A stretch of DNA of 64,000 bases from Bacillus sp. BA3 (GTDB lineage Bacteria > Bacillota > Bacilli > Bacillales > DSM-1321). Under the pieces are notes generated by a model. The model ran no database searches. It was not told where the DNA came from and saw nothing but the letters and a program-made list of their open reading frames with translations. Within the stretch, counting starts at the first letter, position 1, and each line of letters starts with the position of its first letter. The stretch covers positions 80,287 through 144,286 of the forward strand of contig PIZR01000007.1 in the NCBI GenBank assembly GCA_002835675.1. The letters are read 5' to 3'. The translations under genes and the position numbers were made by a program. Of this stretch, positions 54,159 through 63,029 are shown in pieces.

Positions 54159-54640
54159 ATGTTTTTACTCGATGGGTATCGCAAACACTTCGTTAAAAGA
54201 CAGGAAGAACATTTTTTACGTTTTAATCAGTACCTACCAGTCGGTACAAAAAGTAGTTTAACGGATTATGATGGTATTATTCGAGAGTGGAAGTATATTA
54301 CTCGAAAGTTAAACGCAGATATTGTGGTATTAGAGAATGAGACGCTTTTTGATAGCCGGAAATTCCGGGGAATGGGTGATCTTGGGAAGTTAATGGAGGA
54401 CCAATTTTTAAGTCTACTTTCTTATGTCGCTGAGCAAGAGCGTAAAAAAAAATAAACAACGGCAGGCTGAAGGAATTGAAGTAGCAAAGAATAAGGGAGT
54501 GAAATTCGTGCGACGTAAGTACAAGATCATGATTTCATTCAGGTGTATGATGAGTGGAAATCTGGATTTATTACTTCGACAGAAGGAATGAAGCGTCTTG
54601 ATTTAAAGCCAAATACCTTTTATCGACGATTCATTGTCTT
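54159..54640 (+). pseudogene. Serine recombinase (resolvase) remnant
   Basis: The first frame has EWKYITRKLNADIVVLENETLFDSR and LLSYVAEQERKKK, the middle and E-helix of a resolvase. It passes by frameshift near 54450 to RQAEGIEVAKNKGVKF, and again to YDEWKSGFITSTEGMKRLDLKPNTFYRR (C-terminal HTH). The catalytic-serine N terminus is missing. Confidence 0.8.
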
Positions 54641-54734
54641 CGCGGGACTACAATCGATTAGGCTTTGCCGTCCAATTAGCACTACTACGTTATGTGGGAA
54701 TAATTCGAAAAGGATATTAAACTTCCCCGATAAA

Positions 54735-54769
54735 AAAACTGTATGGAATAAATTCTACACAGTTTTTTT
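54735..54769 (-). terminator. Terminator of the aldo/keto reductase gene
   Basis: AAAACTGT (54735-54742) pairs with ACAGTTTT (54759-54766), 16-nt loop, T7 on the minus strand. Confidence 0.75.
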
Positions 54770-54826
54770 GAAATTCCTATTAGATTGTCAGCAACTCCAA
54801 CAATATTCCCTCTTTAAAGTGAATTT

Positions 54827-55717
54827 TCAAATAATATCCAATGGCATTTTCCTAGTAGGTTTAGGAAATACTTGATCTATTCTACTTAGATCTTCTTCAG
54901 TAAACTCAATTGATGCTGCTTCAGCATTTGCTAAAACATGTTCATCTTGAACCGCTTTTGGAATAGAGATGACGTTATTCGAACGGATGGTCCAAGCAAG
55001 AGCGATTTGTAATGGTTGGACATTGTATTTGTCAGCAATATCATGAATAGCTGGATCGTTTAAAAGCTGTCTTCTTAAAGAGCCTCCTTGAGCAAGGGGA
55101 CTATAGGCCATGATTGGCATGTTATGTTCACGCTGCCATGGTAAGAGATCGAAGTCGATTCCTCTTGAACCTAAATGGTATAGCACTTGGTTCGTCACAC
55201 AATTTTTTCCATGCTTAGTGTTCCATAGCTCTTCCATATCAACCGTGTCAAAATTAGAGACGCCCCATCTTAAAATTTTCCCTTCTTCACGTAGTTTTTC
55301 CATTCCTTCAATTGTATCCTCTAAAGGAACACGTCCTCTCCAGTGGAGAAGATATAAGTCCAAGTGGTCTGTTCCTAGTCGTTTTAAGCTGTTTTCACAT
55401 GCTTTTGAAATCTTATCTAAACCTGCATGATGGGGATACACTTTTGAGACTAAAAAGACTTCATTTCTGCGCCCTTTAATGGCTTTGCCAACTAAGCGTT
55501 CAGAGTCTCCATTTCCGTACATTTCAGCAGTGTCAATAAGTTTCATACCCAATTCTAAGCCGAGCTGCAAGGCTTTTATTTCTTTGTCTCTCACTTGGGG
55601 ATTTTCCCCCATGTACCATGTTCCTTGTCCTAGACTAGGTAAAGAAGTGTCGTCAGGAAGGGTTACCACGTGTTTGGCTAAAGCATTTTTAATTTCCGCT
55701 CTTTTCTTTTCTTCCAT
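54827..55717 (-). CDS. Aldo/keto reductase
   Basis: NADPH-dependent carbonyl reductase of 296 residues. The catalytic tetrad can be placed: Asp and Tyr in KLIDTAEMYGNGDSE, Lys in VFLVSKVYPHHAG, His in DLYLLHWRGRVP. NADP-binding residues are in NVISIPKAVQDEHV. Family members reduce aldehydes such as methylglyoxal; the true substrate is not known. The neighbourhood of formaldehyde and DJ-1 genes makes carbonyl detoxification likely. AAGGG lies upstream of ATG 55717. Confidence 0.9.
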   Translation of the reverse strand: MEEKKRAEIKNALAKHVVTLPDDTSLPSLGQGTWYMGENPQVRDKEIKALQLGLELGMKLIDTAEMYGNGDSERLVGKAIKGRRNEVFLVSKVYPHHAGLDKISKACENSLKRLGTDHLDLYLLHWRGRVPLEDTIEGMEKLREEGKILRWGVSNFDTVDMEELWNTKHGKNCVTNQVLYHLGSRGIDFDLLPWQREHNMPIMAYSPLAQGGSLRRQLLNDPAIHDIADKYNVQPLQIALAWTIRSNNVISIPKAVQDEHVLANAEAASIEFTEEDLSRIDQVFPKPTRKMPLDII

Positions 55718-55881
55718 TAGGCTCGACCCTTTCTTTTATGTATTTGGGTATCATAGAAGTAGAATGTTAACGTCTCTTCGTATAAAGTACGCATATATTT
55801 AAAATTTCCGCAACCAAAATAACCCTTCTTTGTTGCATGATATGGCCATTTCTGCTTCCGTCTGTGCAAAAAAACAAAGAA

Positions 55882-55926
55882 GTGAGGATGGCCTATAAGT
55901 GTCTGGCACTTTGAGTCATCCTCATC
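55882..55926. other. Hairpin in the AKR-SDR gap
   Basis: TGAGGATG pairs with CATCCTCA about 30 nt apart, and AGTGTC inside can pair with GGCACT. On the minus strand the sequence runs later into TTTTTTT near 55875, so it could terminate the SDR gene. Confidence 0.45.
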
Positions 55927-55968
55927 TATTCTAAATCAATTTATCAATCGACTTTGATATCAAATGGA

Positions 55969-56685
55969 TTAGATCAGATGAGCTCCTCCATCGATAAGAA
56001 CCGATGTGCCAGTTGTAAACCCATTTTTCACTAGGTAAACATAGGTTTCAGCAATATCTTTAGGTTGAGCAACACGTCCGACAGGTAATTGCTTAGCAAT
56101 CCCATGGTACATATCTTGTCTTTGATCTTCTGGCATTCCGCCGTAAAGAGGAGTGTCAACGATACCAGGTGATACCACGTTTACTCTGATGGGCGCCAGG
56201 TCTACTGAAAGTCCTCGTACTAATCCATCGATTGCTGAATTAATGGAAGCTAGAGTTGTTGCACCTTTAGGAGGACGCACACCATATACACCAGAAGTTA
56301 ATGTAATAGAACTTTCATTATTCAAGTATGGAAGAGCAGCGCGAACCGAAATATACTGCCCCCAGAACTTACTATCAAAAGCCTCTCTTACGGTTACAAC
56401 AGGCAGTTCGCTAAAGTGACCCATAGCGCCTTCACCTGCAGTAACCACCAGGTGATCAAATTTCCCAACCTTCTTGAAAAAGTCTGCAACCTTTTCCTCG
56501 CTGCGAAAGTCGATTTCATAGCCCTCTACGTTACCACCAAGCTTCACTTTTGCGTCAGATAATTTTGAAGCAGAACGGCTAGCAATAATAACTTGAGCGG
56601 ATTTATCGATAAACGCCTTAGCAGCGGCTAAACCAATACCAGATGTACCTCCTAAAACAACCACTCTTTTTCCTTTTAATGACAA
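55969..56685 (-). CDS. Short-chain dehydrogenase-like protein lacking the YxxxK motif
   Basis: SDR-fold protein of about 238 residues. The nucleotide-binding GGTSGIGLAAAKAF and a shortened DHLVVTAGEG in place of NNAG are present. Where the catalytic Ser-Tyr-x-x-x-Lys should stand, the sequence reads LTSGVYGVRPPKGATTLASINSAIDGLVRGL: the Ser remains, but Tyr and Lys are replaced (Thr, Asn). The PG motif RVNVVSPGIVDTP is normal. Start is TTG 56685, 6 nt behind AAAGGAGG; the upstream ATG 56706 contains that site in its codons. Confidence 0.85.
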   Translation of the reverse strand: MSLKGKRVVVLGGTSGIGLAAAKAFIDKSAQVIIASRSASKLSDAKVKLGGNVEGYEIDFRSEEKVADFFKKVGKFDHLVVTAGEGAMGHFSELPVVTVREAFDSKFWGQYISVRAALPYLNNESSITLTSGVYGVRPPKGATTLASINSAIDGLVRGLSVDLAPIRVNVVSPGIVDTPLYGGMPEDQRQDMYHGIAKQLPVGRVAQPKDIAETYVYLVKNGFTTGTSVLIDGGAHLI

Positions 56686-56781
56686 ATCAATTCCTCCTTT
56701 ATTCATACGTTTGTTTAACCAACTTGTGGATTCTGATTAAAGAATCCGCAAGTTAGAAATATTTACGTTTTTACATCAGCA

Positions 56782-57293
56782 TTATTTAACTAAAAGTTTA
56801 AGTGATTCATAATTAAATGCTGGAATATCTTTTGGTTCTCGACTTGTTACAATATTTTTGCTGATGACAACTTCTTCGTCTTTAAAATTTGCACCAGCAT
56901 TTTTCAAATCGTTGCGAATGGATTTATAGCCAGTGATGTCGACACCTTTTAAAAGGTCTGTATCGATTAACACTTGTGGTCCATGACAAATGGCAAAAAC
57001 AGGTTTTCCATCTTGGATAAATGCTTTTGCAAATTCACCAAAACGATCGTCTTCACGCAATAAATCGGGAGAGAATCCACCAGGGATAAGCAACGCATCA
57101 AAGTCTGCAGGATGAACTTCATCAATGGATTTATCAATTTTTACGGTTGTGCTTTTTTTACCAGTTACTTGGTTACCTGATTGTTTGTCAATCGTGATAA
57201 CTTCATGACCAGCTTCTTTAAAGGCTTGTGCTGGTTCAGTGTACTCCACATCTTCAAATAGGTTTGTTATAGTGTAGCAATTTTTTTACTCAT
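56782..57293 (-). pseudogene. PfpI-family protein with an early one-base frameshift
   Basis: ATG 57293 has a perfect AAAGGAGGTG site and begins MSKKIATL, but then reaches TAA. Insertion of one A near 57270 would continue ITNLFEDVEYTEPAQAFKEAG in the main frame, which is otherwise complete: FDALLIPGGFSPDLLRED, nucleophile elbow PVFAICHGPQVLI and C-terminal SREPKDIPAFNYES. This is the type 1 glutamine-amidotransferase/YfkM-like PfpI group, linked to stress. Second frameshifted PfpI gene in the window. Confidence 0.85.
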
Positions 57294-57432
57294 GCTTCAC
57301 CTCCTTTCAATGACAAAACAGAAGTAAAAATATTCATTTCTGTGCCATGTTCTGATTATCTTCATTAGAAGTTGATTTTATCTCCGTTGTAAGCCGCGAT
57401 GTAGATTTTTTTCATATCCTCTACAGATACTT

Positions 57433-57672
57433 CTATAGAGTTCTAATGACAAAGGTTTTACCCACTTCTTTAGCTGTAAAAATTAAGATAGGAATATTTA
57501 AGCCGAAAAATACAACATAAATTGGGATTCCCCAAAAAGCATTGGCCATAATCGATAACGCTGTTACACCACCATCTACTAGCCCGTTTGGTGCTAACAT
57601 CGTTTCTAATCCCATAGCAACGATTGACGCCCCCAAAGTAAAAAAAACATACTCAACAAATTTTTTCATCAT
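57433..57672 (-). pseudogene. YitT-family membrane protein, N-terminal fragment
   Basis: MKKFVEYVFFTLGASIVAMGLETMLAPNGLVDGGVTALSIMAN with two to three membrane helices is the beginning of YitT/DUF161 proteins, which normally have about 280 residues. Here 79 codons end in FVIRTL. Another frame downstream (57360-57440) ends VEDMKKIYIAAYNGDKINF, possibly the tail of a different gene. Confidence 0.7.
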
Positions 57673-57810
57673 CTCACCTGAAAATATGTATTATTCTTGA
57701 TTCCTTACTATAAAACAGTTCAGCTAAAATCCTTTACAACACAGGAATATTATTTACCTTTTTCCAGAATGTACTCCTTTATTTCCTTTATGAACTGGAT
57801 CATTGCAAAT

Positions 57811-57853
57811 AAAAAGACCACAAGTCTTGACTTATTAAAAGTCTACTTGTGGT
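57811..57853 (-). terminator. Terminator of hxlR copy 2
   Basis: ACCACAAGT (57817-57825) pairs with ACTTGTGGT (57845-57853); five T follow on the minus strand. Confidence 0.75.
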
Positions 57854-57881
57854 TTGTAATCCCCTCTTTTTAGAATGATTG

Positions 57882-58247
57882 CTATTTAATAGACGCACTT
57901 TTATTGGCAGGAGTATCCATCACATTCTCCATATAGTTTTTACCCCATTCATACATGGAATCGAGTATTGGCATTAAGCTTTTTCCTTGTTCGGTCAATG
58001 AATATTCTACTTTTGGCGGAACAACAGGATAGACTTTTCGTTCAACAATGAGGTCTTCTTCTAGCTCGCGTAATTGGTTAACAAGCATTCGTTGAGTAAT
58101 ACCCGGCATAAGAGCCTTCAACTCACCAAATCGCTTCGTTCCCTCTTTTCCTAAATGCCACAAAATCAGCATTTTCCATTTACCGCCAATAACATAAAGC
58201 GTTAATTCTTTTTCACAGTTAAACATTTTGTCCTGCATACGTGACAT
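57882..58247 (-). CDS. hxlR: HxlR-family regulator, copy 2
   Basis: A 121-residue paralogue of 52023-52388, nearly identical in the HTH ([40 protein letters not shown]). Family cysteine Cys10 retained. Start ATG 58247, behind GGAGGTG; the longer open frame to 58352 runs through the operator and is not used. Divergent from hxlA copy 2, which it should activate in response to formaldehyde. Confidence 0.93.
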   Translation of the reverse strand: MSRMQDKMFNCEKELTLYVIGGKWKMLILWHLGKEGTKRFGELKALMPGITQRMLVNQLRELEEDLIVERKVYPVVPPKVEYSLTEQGKSLMPILDSMYEWGKNYMENVMDTPANKSASIK

Positions 58248-58286
58248 TTGTTTCACCTCCACTTCTATATAGAATAACAGAATAAC

Positions 58287-58312
58287 ACATAGTATACTTT
58301 TTAACACTATGT
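58287..58312. promoter_or_regulatory. HxlR-type operator, copy 2
   Basis: ACATAGT (58287-58293) and ACTATGT (58306-58312) with the following AAAGTGCGTACTT repeat the arrangement at 52420-52445. Confidence 0.75.
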
Positions 58313-58477
58313 AAAAATAAAGTGCGTACTTCCACACTTTTAATATACACATTATACTAACACTGTACCATTGTTAACAAGAACATTGGTTACAGTTGTC
58401 AGGAGAAATGAAAGTGAACAATGGGCATTATTACTACTATGCAACAAACTTAAAAAATTATGAGGAGTGAAACATAG

Positions 58478-59125
58478 ATGGAATTACAATTAGCATTAGA
58501 TTTAGTCAACATTCCAGAAGCAATCGAATTGGTAAAAGAAGTAGAGGAGCATATTGATATCGTAGAAATCGGAACACCGGTTGTGATCAACGAAGGTCTC
58601 CATGCTGTAAAGGCAGTAAAAGAAGCGTTCCCTAACTTAAAAGTATTAGCAGACCTGAAAATTATGGATGCTGCTGGATATGAAGTGATGAAAGCTTCCG
58701 AAGCAGGTGCTGATATTATCACTATTCTTGGAACGGCTGAAGATATGTCGATTAAAGGTGCTGTAGAAGAAGCGAAAAAACAGGGTAAAAAAGTCCTTGT
58801 CGATATGATTGCGGTAAAAGACCTTGCTGGACGTGCTAAAGAAGTGGATAATATGGGCGTGGATTATATTTGTGTTCACACGGGCTACGATCTTCAAGCA
58901 GTCGGAAAAAATTCTTTTGAAGATCTACAAACCATCAAAAGTGTGGTTAAAAATGCTAAAACGGCCATCGCAGGCGGCATTAAATTAGAAACACTTCCAG
59001 AAGTCATTAAAGTAAATCCAGACCTTGTCATTGTAGGCGGCGGGATTACTGGACAAGCTGATAAAAAAGCTGCTGCTGCCAAAATGCAACAAATGATTAA
59101 AGAACAAACGGTTACAGCAGGTTAA
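58478..59125 (+). CDS. hxlA: 3-hexulose-6-phosphate synthase, copy 2
   Basis: A 215-residue paralogue of the enzyme at 52597 with all the same active-site motifs (LALDLVN, VLADLKIMDAAG, DYICVHTGYD, VIVGGGITGQADKK). It has five further residues at the C terminus. AGGAGTG precedes ATG 58478. hxlB starts 7 bp behind its stop, so both steps of formaldehyde fixation are made from one mRNA. This is the intact locus. Confidence 0.95.
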   Translation: MELQLALDLVNIPEAIELVKEVEEHIDIVEIGTPVVINEGLHAVKAVKEAFPNLKVLADLKIMDAAGYEVMKASEAGADIITILGTAEDMSIKGAVEEAKKQGKKVLVDMIAVKDLAGRAKEVDNMGVDYICVHTGYDLQAVGKNSFEDLQTIKSVVKNAKTAIAGGIKLETLPEVIKVNPDLVIVGGGITGQADKKAAAAKMQQMIKEQTVTAG

Positions 59126-59132
59126 TCCTAAG

Positions 59133-59690
59133 ATGCAGACGACTCAATATTTAGCAGAAATCTTAAAAGAGCTTAATCATTCAGCCGACTTAATCTCAGA
59201 TGAAGAAGCTGAAAAACTCGTCAACGGGATACTTGAATCGAAAAAGGTTTTTGTCGCCGGTGCAGGCAGATCCGGATTCATGGCCAAATCCTTCGCCATG
59301 CGGATGATGCATATGGGAATTGATTCTTATGTAATCGGTGAAACTGTAACTCCCAACTTTGAAAAAGAGGATATCTTAATCATCGGATCCGGATCCGGTG
59401 AAACGAAAAGCTTAGTATCCATGGCTGAAAAAGCAAAAAGCATTGGTGGTAAAATTGCAACTGTCACGATATTCCCTGATTCCACTATTGGACAGTTAGC
59501 AGATATCACCATTAAATTGCCTGGATCCCCCAAAGACCAATCAGAGGGCGATTATAAAACCATCCAACCAATGGGCTCACTATTTGAGCAGACCCTTTTA
59601 CTTTTTTATGATGCCGTCATCTTGAGATTCATGGAGAAAAAGGGGTTAGATACCAATAAGATGTATGGCAGACATGCCAATCTTGAATAA
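59133..59690 (+). CDS. hxlB: 6-phospho-3-hexuloisomerase
   Basis: Isomerises 3-hexulose 6-phosphate to fructose 6-phosphate, completing formaldehyde fixation. A 185-residue SIS-domain protein: VFVAGAGRSGFMAKSFAMRMMHMG, the phosphate loop IIGSGSGETKSLVSMAEKAK, and C-terminal MGSLFEQTLLLFYDAVI with the catalytic-base Glu. Length typical. A strong terminator follows. Confidence 0.95.
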   Translation: MQTTQYLAEILKELNHSADLISDEEAEKLVNGILESKKVFVAGAGRSGFMAKSFAMRMMHMGIDSYVIGETVTPNFEKEDILIIGSGSGETKSLVSMAEKAKSIGGKIATVTIFPDSTIGQLADITIKLPGSPKDQSEGDYKTIQPMGSLFEQTLLLFYDAVILRFMEKKGLDTNKMYGRHANLE

Positions 59691-59711
59691 AACATAGTCC
59701 TAAGAATGTAA

Positions 59712-59761
59712 TAACCAAAAGACCGCAAACATACTAAAGAAACTTTGCGGTCTTTTGGTTA
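59712..59761 (+). terminator. Terminator of the hxlAB operon
   Basis: Perfect 18-bp stem (59712-59729 with 59744-59761) containing ACCGCAAA/TTTGCGGT, 14-nt loop. Confidence 0.8.
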
Positions 59762-59821
59762 GTCTTTAAAACATTATTTTGTTATTAATTATTCTAAAAT
59801 TTTTTAAAAAGGAATGATATC

Positions 59822-60538
59822 ATGATTTCATTAAAAGGAAAAACTGCTTTAATTACTGGGGCAGGCAGAGGAATCGGGCGTGCTACTGCGATTGCTTTAG
59901 CAAAAGAAGGAGTTCATTTAGGATTGATTGGATTAACGATGTCAAATCTTGAAAAGGTAACCGCGGAACTAGAGCAATATGATGTGAACGTTTCAGCGGC
60001 AACAGCAGATGTAGCCGATCTTGAAGCAGTTCATCAAGCTGTTGAACACATCAAATCAGACCTAGGTTCTATTGATATTTTAATCAACAATGCAGGTATA
60101 GCTAAATTTGGCGGTTTTCTTGATTTAACCCCTGAAGAATGGGAAAACATCATCCGAGTAAACTTGATGGGTGTATATAATGTAACAAGAGCCGTTTTAC
60201 CTGATATGATTGAAAGAAAATCAGGAGATATTGTGAATATCTCCTCAACTGCGGGCCAAAAAGGAGCACCTGTTACAAGTGCTTACAGCGCTTCTAAATT
60301 TGCTGTTTTAGGACTAACGGAATCACTCATGCTAGAGGTAAGAAAGCATAATATCCGTGTAACGGCTTTAACACCAAGTACAGTTGCAACTGATTTGGCC
60401 ATTGAAACCAATCTTATTAGTGGAAACCCTGAAAATGTTATGCAATCAGAGGATTTAGCAGAGCTTCTTGTAGCCGGGTTAAAGCTTCATCCAAGAGTCC
60501 TAGTAAAGACTTCAGGATTATGGTCAACTAATCCTTAA
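59822..60538 (+). CDS. SDR family oxidoreductase (FabG-like)
   Basis: NAD(P)-dependent short-chain dehydrogenase of 238 residues with all motifs intact: TGAGRGIG (about 14), [10 protein letters not shown], catalytic Ser in [11 protein letters not shown] and the YSASK motif (Tyr/Lys). It resembles 3-ketoacyl-ACP reductases and B. subtilis paralogues such as YmfI/FabG by general pattern. Substrate unknown. AAAAAGGAATG lies upstream of ATG 59822. Contrast with the YxxxK-lacking SDR at 55969. Confidence 0.9.
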   Translation: MISLKGKTALITGAGRGIGRATAIALAKEGVHLGLIGLTMSNLEKVTAELEQYDVNVSAATADVADLEAVHQAVEHIKSDLGSIDILINNAGIAKFGGFLDLTPEEWENIIRVNLMGVYNVTRAVLPDMIERKSGDIVNISSTAGQKGAPVTSAYSASKFAVLGLTESLMLEVRKHNIRVTALTPSTVATDLAIETNLISGNPENVMQSEDLAELLVAGLKLHPRVLVKTSGLWSTNP

Positions 60539-60704
60539 TTGAGAAGCGATCGTCTCTTCTTGTCTATTGGTTAAGAAGTAGGCTAGTTGTAAAGTGTACC
60601 CTTTGTAAAGGACATTTTTAAAAAAGGGATTAGGCAGCCTAAAGAAGATGATCTCTGGATTGTGGAGTGACCCCAGTCAAATAGACAGAAATAAAAAAGA
60701 CCAA

Positions 60705-61620
60705 TTAAACAACCTGAGTTCTATATTGATATGGACTCAGGTTGTTTAATTTTTTCTGGAAGCGATGATGGTTATAGAATCGAATATACATACTTACAGC
60801 ACCTCGAACCTCTTCAGAGGTACCGAAAGAGTTTATATAGAAACACTCCGATTTAAAGTGGCTGAAGAAATTCTCCATACAAGCGTTATCCCAGCAGTTT
60901 CCCTTTCTTGACATACTGGATTGCATTTTATATTTTTTTAAATAGGTTATTGTATTGGTGGGAAGTGTATTGGTACCCCTGGTCGCAATGCAGAAGAATT
61001 CCTTTAACATTCCGTTTTTTCTTTGCTTTTTTGTATTGTTATCTATTACAAGTTTTGTTTTAAGTCGTTTCTCCGGCTGACTTGATAAGAAATGATTTCA
61101 TTGTTAAAGAGGTCTCATGGCGGATAGGAAAAGTCTCTGTGTATTAAAAATCAAATATGTAATGTCAGTCACCCATTTCTCATTAGATCTGGATGCATGA
61201 AAATCCCTATTAAGAAGGTTTTTAGAAATGACATATGCTTCTTTCTTCCCGTAATAAGGTTTCCTTTTCCGAATCAAGACTTTAACCCTAGCTCCCGCAA
61301 GGTTCAGGTTTAAACCGTAGGTTTAATCCAGCCATACCTTTTCCCCTTCGATACCCATAGATTCCTTTGAGTTTATTTTAGCATCCTATAATTTTTTTCT
61401 TAATCTCTTCATCATCCAGTTGCTTTTCAGAAGCGGATATTTTACGTTTTAACCATTTGTAGAATCCGCTTCTTGCTACATGTGCAATCGCATAATAATT
61501 GAATTGAATAGGGCATAGATATAACATTCCTTTTTGTAAATTGAATTTTTATTTTAACAAATTCCTGCTTTTCAATTTCTTCATCAAGTAATACTTCGCT
61601 TTTCTTTGGAAGACAATCCA
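60705..61620 (-). pseudogene. IS3-family (IS150-group) transposase remnant
   Basis: The 3' end (60705-61010) reads LKKYKMQSSMSRKGNCWDNACMENFFSHFKSE, then FYNHHRFQKKLNNLSPYQYR, the integrase-core end with its catalytic Glu. Upstream pieces in other frames include SNEKWVTDITYL (first Asp), KPYYGKKEAYVISKNLLNRDF and VARSGFYKWLKRK, in correct order up to about 61520. Several stops and shifts separate them. No terminal repeats were identified. Confidence 0.85.
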
Positions 61621-62075
61621 ACCTACCCCCCCTAATTTTTTATGATTATAACTTTAAATGAACTGTTTCCTAGTTAAACTAACCTCCCTCTATAAACATT
61701 GACGTATCAACAGTTTGCACCACTCGGTGTATTAGGGGAATTATTTCTTCATTCTACTAGCTGCCTTAAAGACAGCTCAGATCTTCAGCAAAAGCACCCG
61801 TTAGTGGAATACCAAAACTACCTAACATATTGAAGAATTAACTGATATAAGGCTATGCAAGGTCCTAAAATACACGCTTTCATTTTAGATGGATGGTTTC
61901 TTTTACTGCGAAACAAGTAAAAGAAACCTAATATAAAACCCAACGGAATTCATAGCTGAAAGACACCTTCTTTTGTACTGCGAGAAAAAATTGGAGCGCT
62001 GTAAGTGCTTATCAGAAAGTAAAAGAAAGTCGTAAATCGTTGTGTTTCTAATTGCTGGCTCCGCCTTGCAAGCTA
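61621..62075. other. Noncoding stretch with short dispersed repeat copy D
   Basis: About 450 bp without a recognisable gene between the IS3 remnant and the formate dehydrogenase operon. Holds repeat copy D. Confidence 0.4.
61751..61810. repeat. Short dispersed repeat, copy D
   Basis: Shares AGCTGCCTTAAAGACAGCTC (20 identical bases) with copy B, followed by CACCCGTTAGT, comparable to CCTGTTAGTTC there. Confidence 0.6.
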
Positions 62076-62110
62076 TAAAAAAAGGGAATTCCATAATCGG
62101 ATTCCCTTTT
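62076..62110 (-). terminator. Terminator of the formate dehydrogenase operon
   Basis: AAAGGGAAT (62081-62089) pairs with ATTCCCTTT (62101-62109), 11-nt loop, followed on the minus strand by T7. Confidence 0.75.
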
Positions 62111-62123
62111 CTCACGTCTTCTT

Positions 62124-62255
62124 TTAATTGTCAAAATAGTTGAACGCTCTGTCGTTCTGGCAGTTTTCACAGATATGAAGAATTCTGGTTCTTTCTGATT
62201 CTGTTTCTTCGGTTTCCATTTCCTGCTCACTGCCGCATAATTCACAAATCTGCAT
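62124..62255 (-). CDS. 43-residue zinc-ribbon protein of the formate dehydrogenase operon
   Basis: A short gene reading MQICELCGSEQEMETEETES, then TRILHICENCQNDRAFNYFDN. Two CxxC pairs (CELC and CENC, 29 residues apart) indicate a zinc ribbon. AGGAGG lies 8-9 nt before ATG 62255, inside the end of the upstream gene (overlap of 14 bp), and a terminator follows, so it is the last gene of the operon. I do not know a function; its position suggests a role in assembly or metal delivery for the dehydrogenase. Confidence 0.7.
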   Translation of the reverse strand: MQICELCGSEQEMETEETESERTRILHICENCQNDRAFNYFDN

Positions 62256-62511
62256 AATCTTCCTCCTCTTCCTCCTCTAAATGAGGTGATTTTTGGTTTT
62301 CCGTTTTTATATCATAGCCTGAGTCTCTGATGGCCTGTTGAAAATCCTGGAATGAAGCGGCATTTTTATCATAGCCAATTCTTGCTTCTCCGCTTTCTTT
62401 ATTTACATCAGCCCGGAGAATGCCCCATACATCGTTTAATGACCGAATGATTTTGTCGGAATCTTTTTCCGATAGTGGTCCATGAATCTTGATAACACCT
62501 TGTTCTTCCAT
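62242..62511 (-). CDS. HMA-like small protein with acidic tail
   Basis: An 89-residue protein with the beta-alpha-beta-beta-alpha-beta pattern of heavy-metal-associated domains (GVIKIHGPLSEKDSDKIIRSLNDVWGILRADVN...IGYDKNAASFQDFQQAIRDSGYDI) but no CxxC metal site, and a run of Glu at the C terminus. Its ATG overlaps the stop of the DUF1641 gene as TAATG, which means tight translational coupling. Function unknown; probably accessory to formate dehydrogenase. Confidence 0.75.
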   Translation of the reverse strand: MEEQGVIKIHGPLSEKDSDKIIRSLNDVWGILRADVNKESGEARIGYDKNAASFQDFQQAIRDSGYDIKTENQKSPHLEEEEEEDYADL

Positions 62512-63029
62512 TACCCTTGTCCTCCTTCTGGATGAAGTTCCTGTGAAGGATGCTGTGTAAATGATTCACCCATGCCATGAAGGAATTCAACCATGGTTGT
62601 CATCGCCGCTTTGATTTCTGGATCTCTCAAGCTTTTACCTAATTTCCATAAGCTGTGTTTTTCATGGTTTTTGATGCTTTCGCCCATATGGTCAAGGCCT
62701 TTTGTAACACCGCCCAGCATAGATTGCAGCTGGTCCGGTTTTAAGGTGCCCATGAAATTGAAAAGGTAAATGGCATTTTTGATGGTGTTATGCATACCAG
62801 GCTGGTTAACTTGCTGCATGGCAATAACCCCGACGTCTGTACGATTTTCCAAAATGGCATGAAGCGCATCGAGAATCCCGATTTCCTGCAGATTCTTTAA
62901 AATAGCGAGTGCGGAAAGAATCCCTTCTTTGTTATCAGCAAGGGCTTTTAATATTTCCCCGATTGACTGAGCTTGTTCTTCCATCGCATTTGGCACATGT
63001 TTATTAATTTGCCTGATTGCTTTCGCCAT
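62511..63029 (-). CDS. DUF1641 protein (YrhD/YjgD-like)
   Basis: A 172-residue protein of the DUF1641 family, the constant companion of Bacillus formate dehydrogenases (yrhE-yrhD and yjgC-yjgD in B. subtilis). Features: ILKALADNKEGILSALAILKNLQEIGILDALHAILENR, GMHNTIKNAIYLFNFMGTLKPDQLQSMLGGVTKGLD. No catalytic site known. ATG 63029 lies behind GGGGGGAAG, overlapping the end of the dehydrogenase gene by 26 bp. Confidence 0.88.
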   Translation of the reverse strand: MAKAIRQINKHVPNAMEEQAQSIGEILKALADNKEGILSALAILKNLQEIGILDALHAILENRTDVGVIAMQQVNQPGMHNTIKNAIYLFNFMGTLKPDQLQSMLGGVTKGLDHMGESIKNHEKHSLWKLGKSLRDPEIKAAMTTMVEFLHGMGESFTQHPSQELHPEGGQG

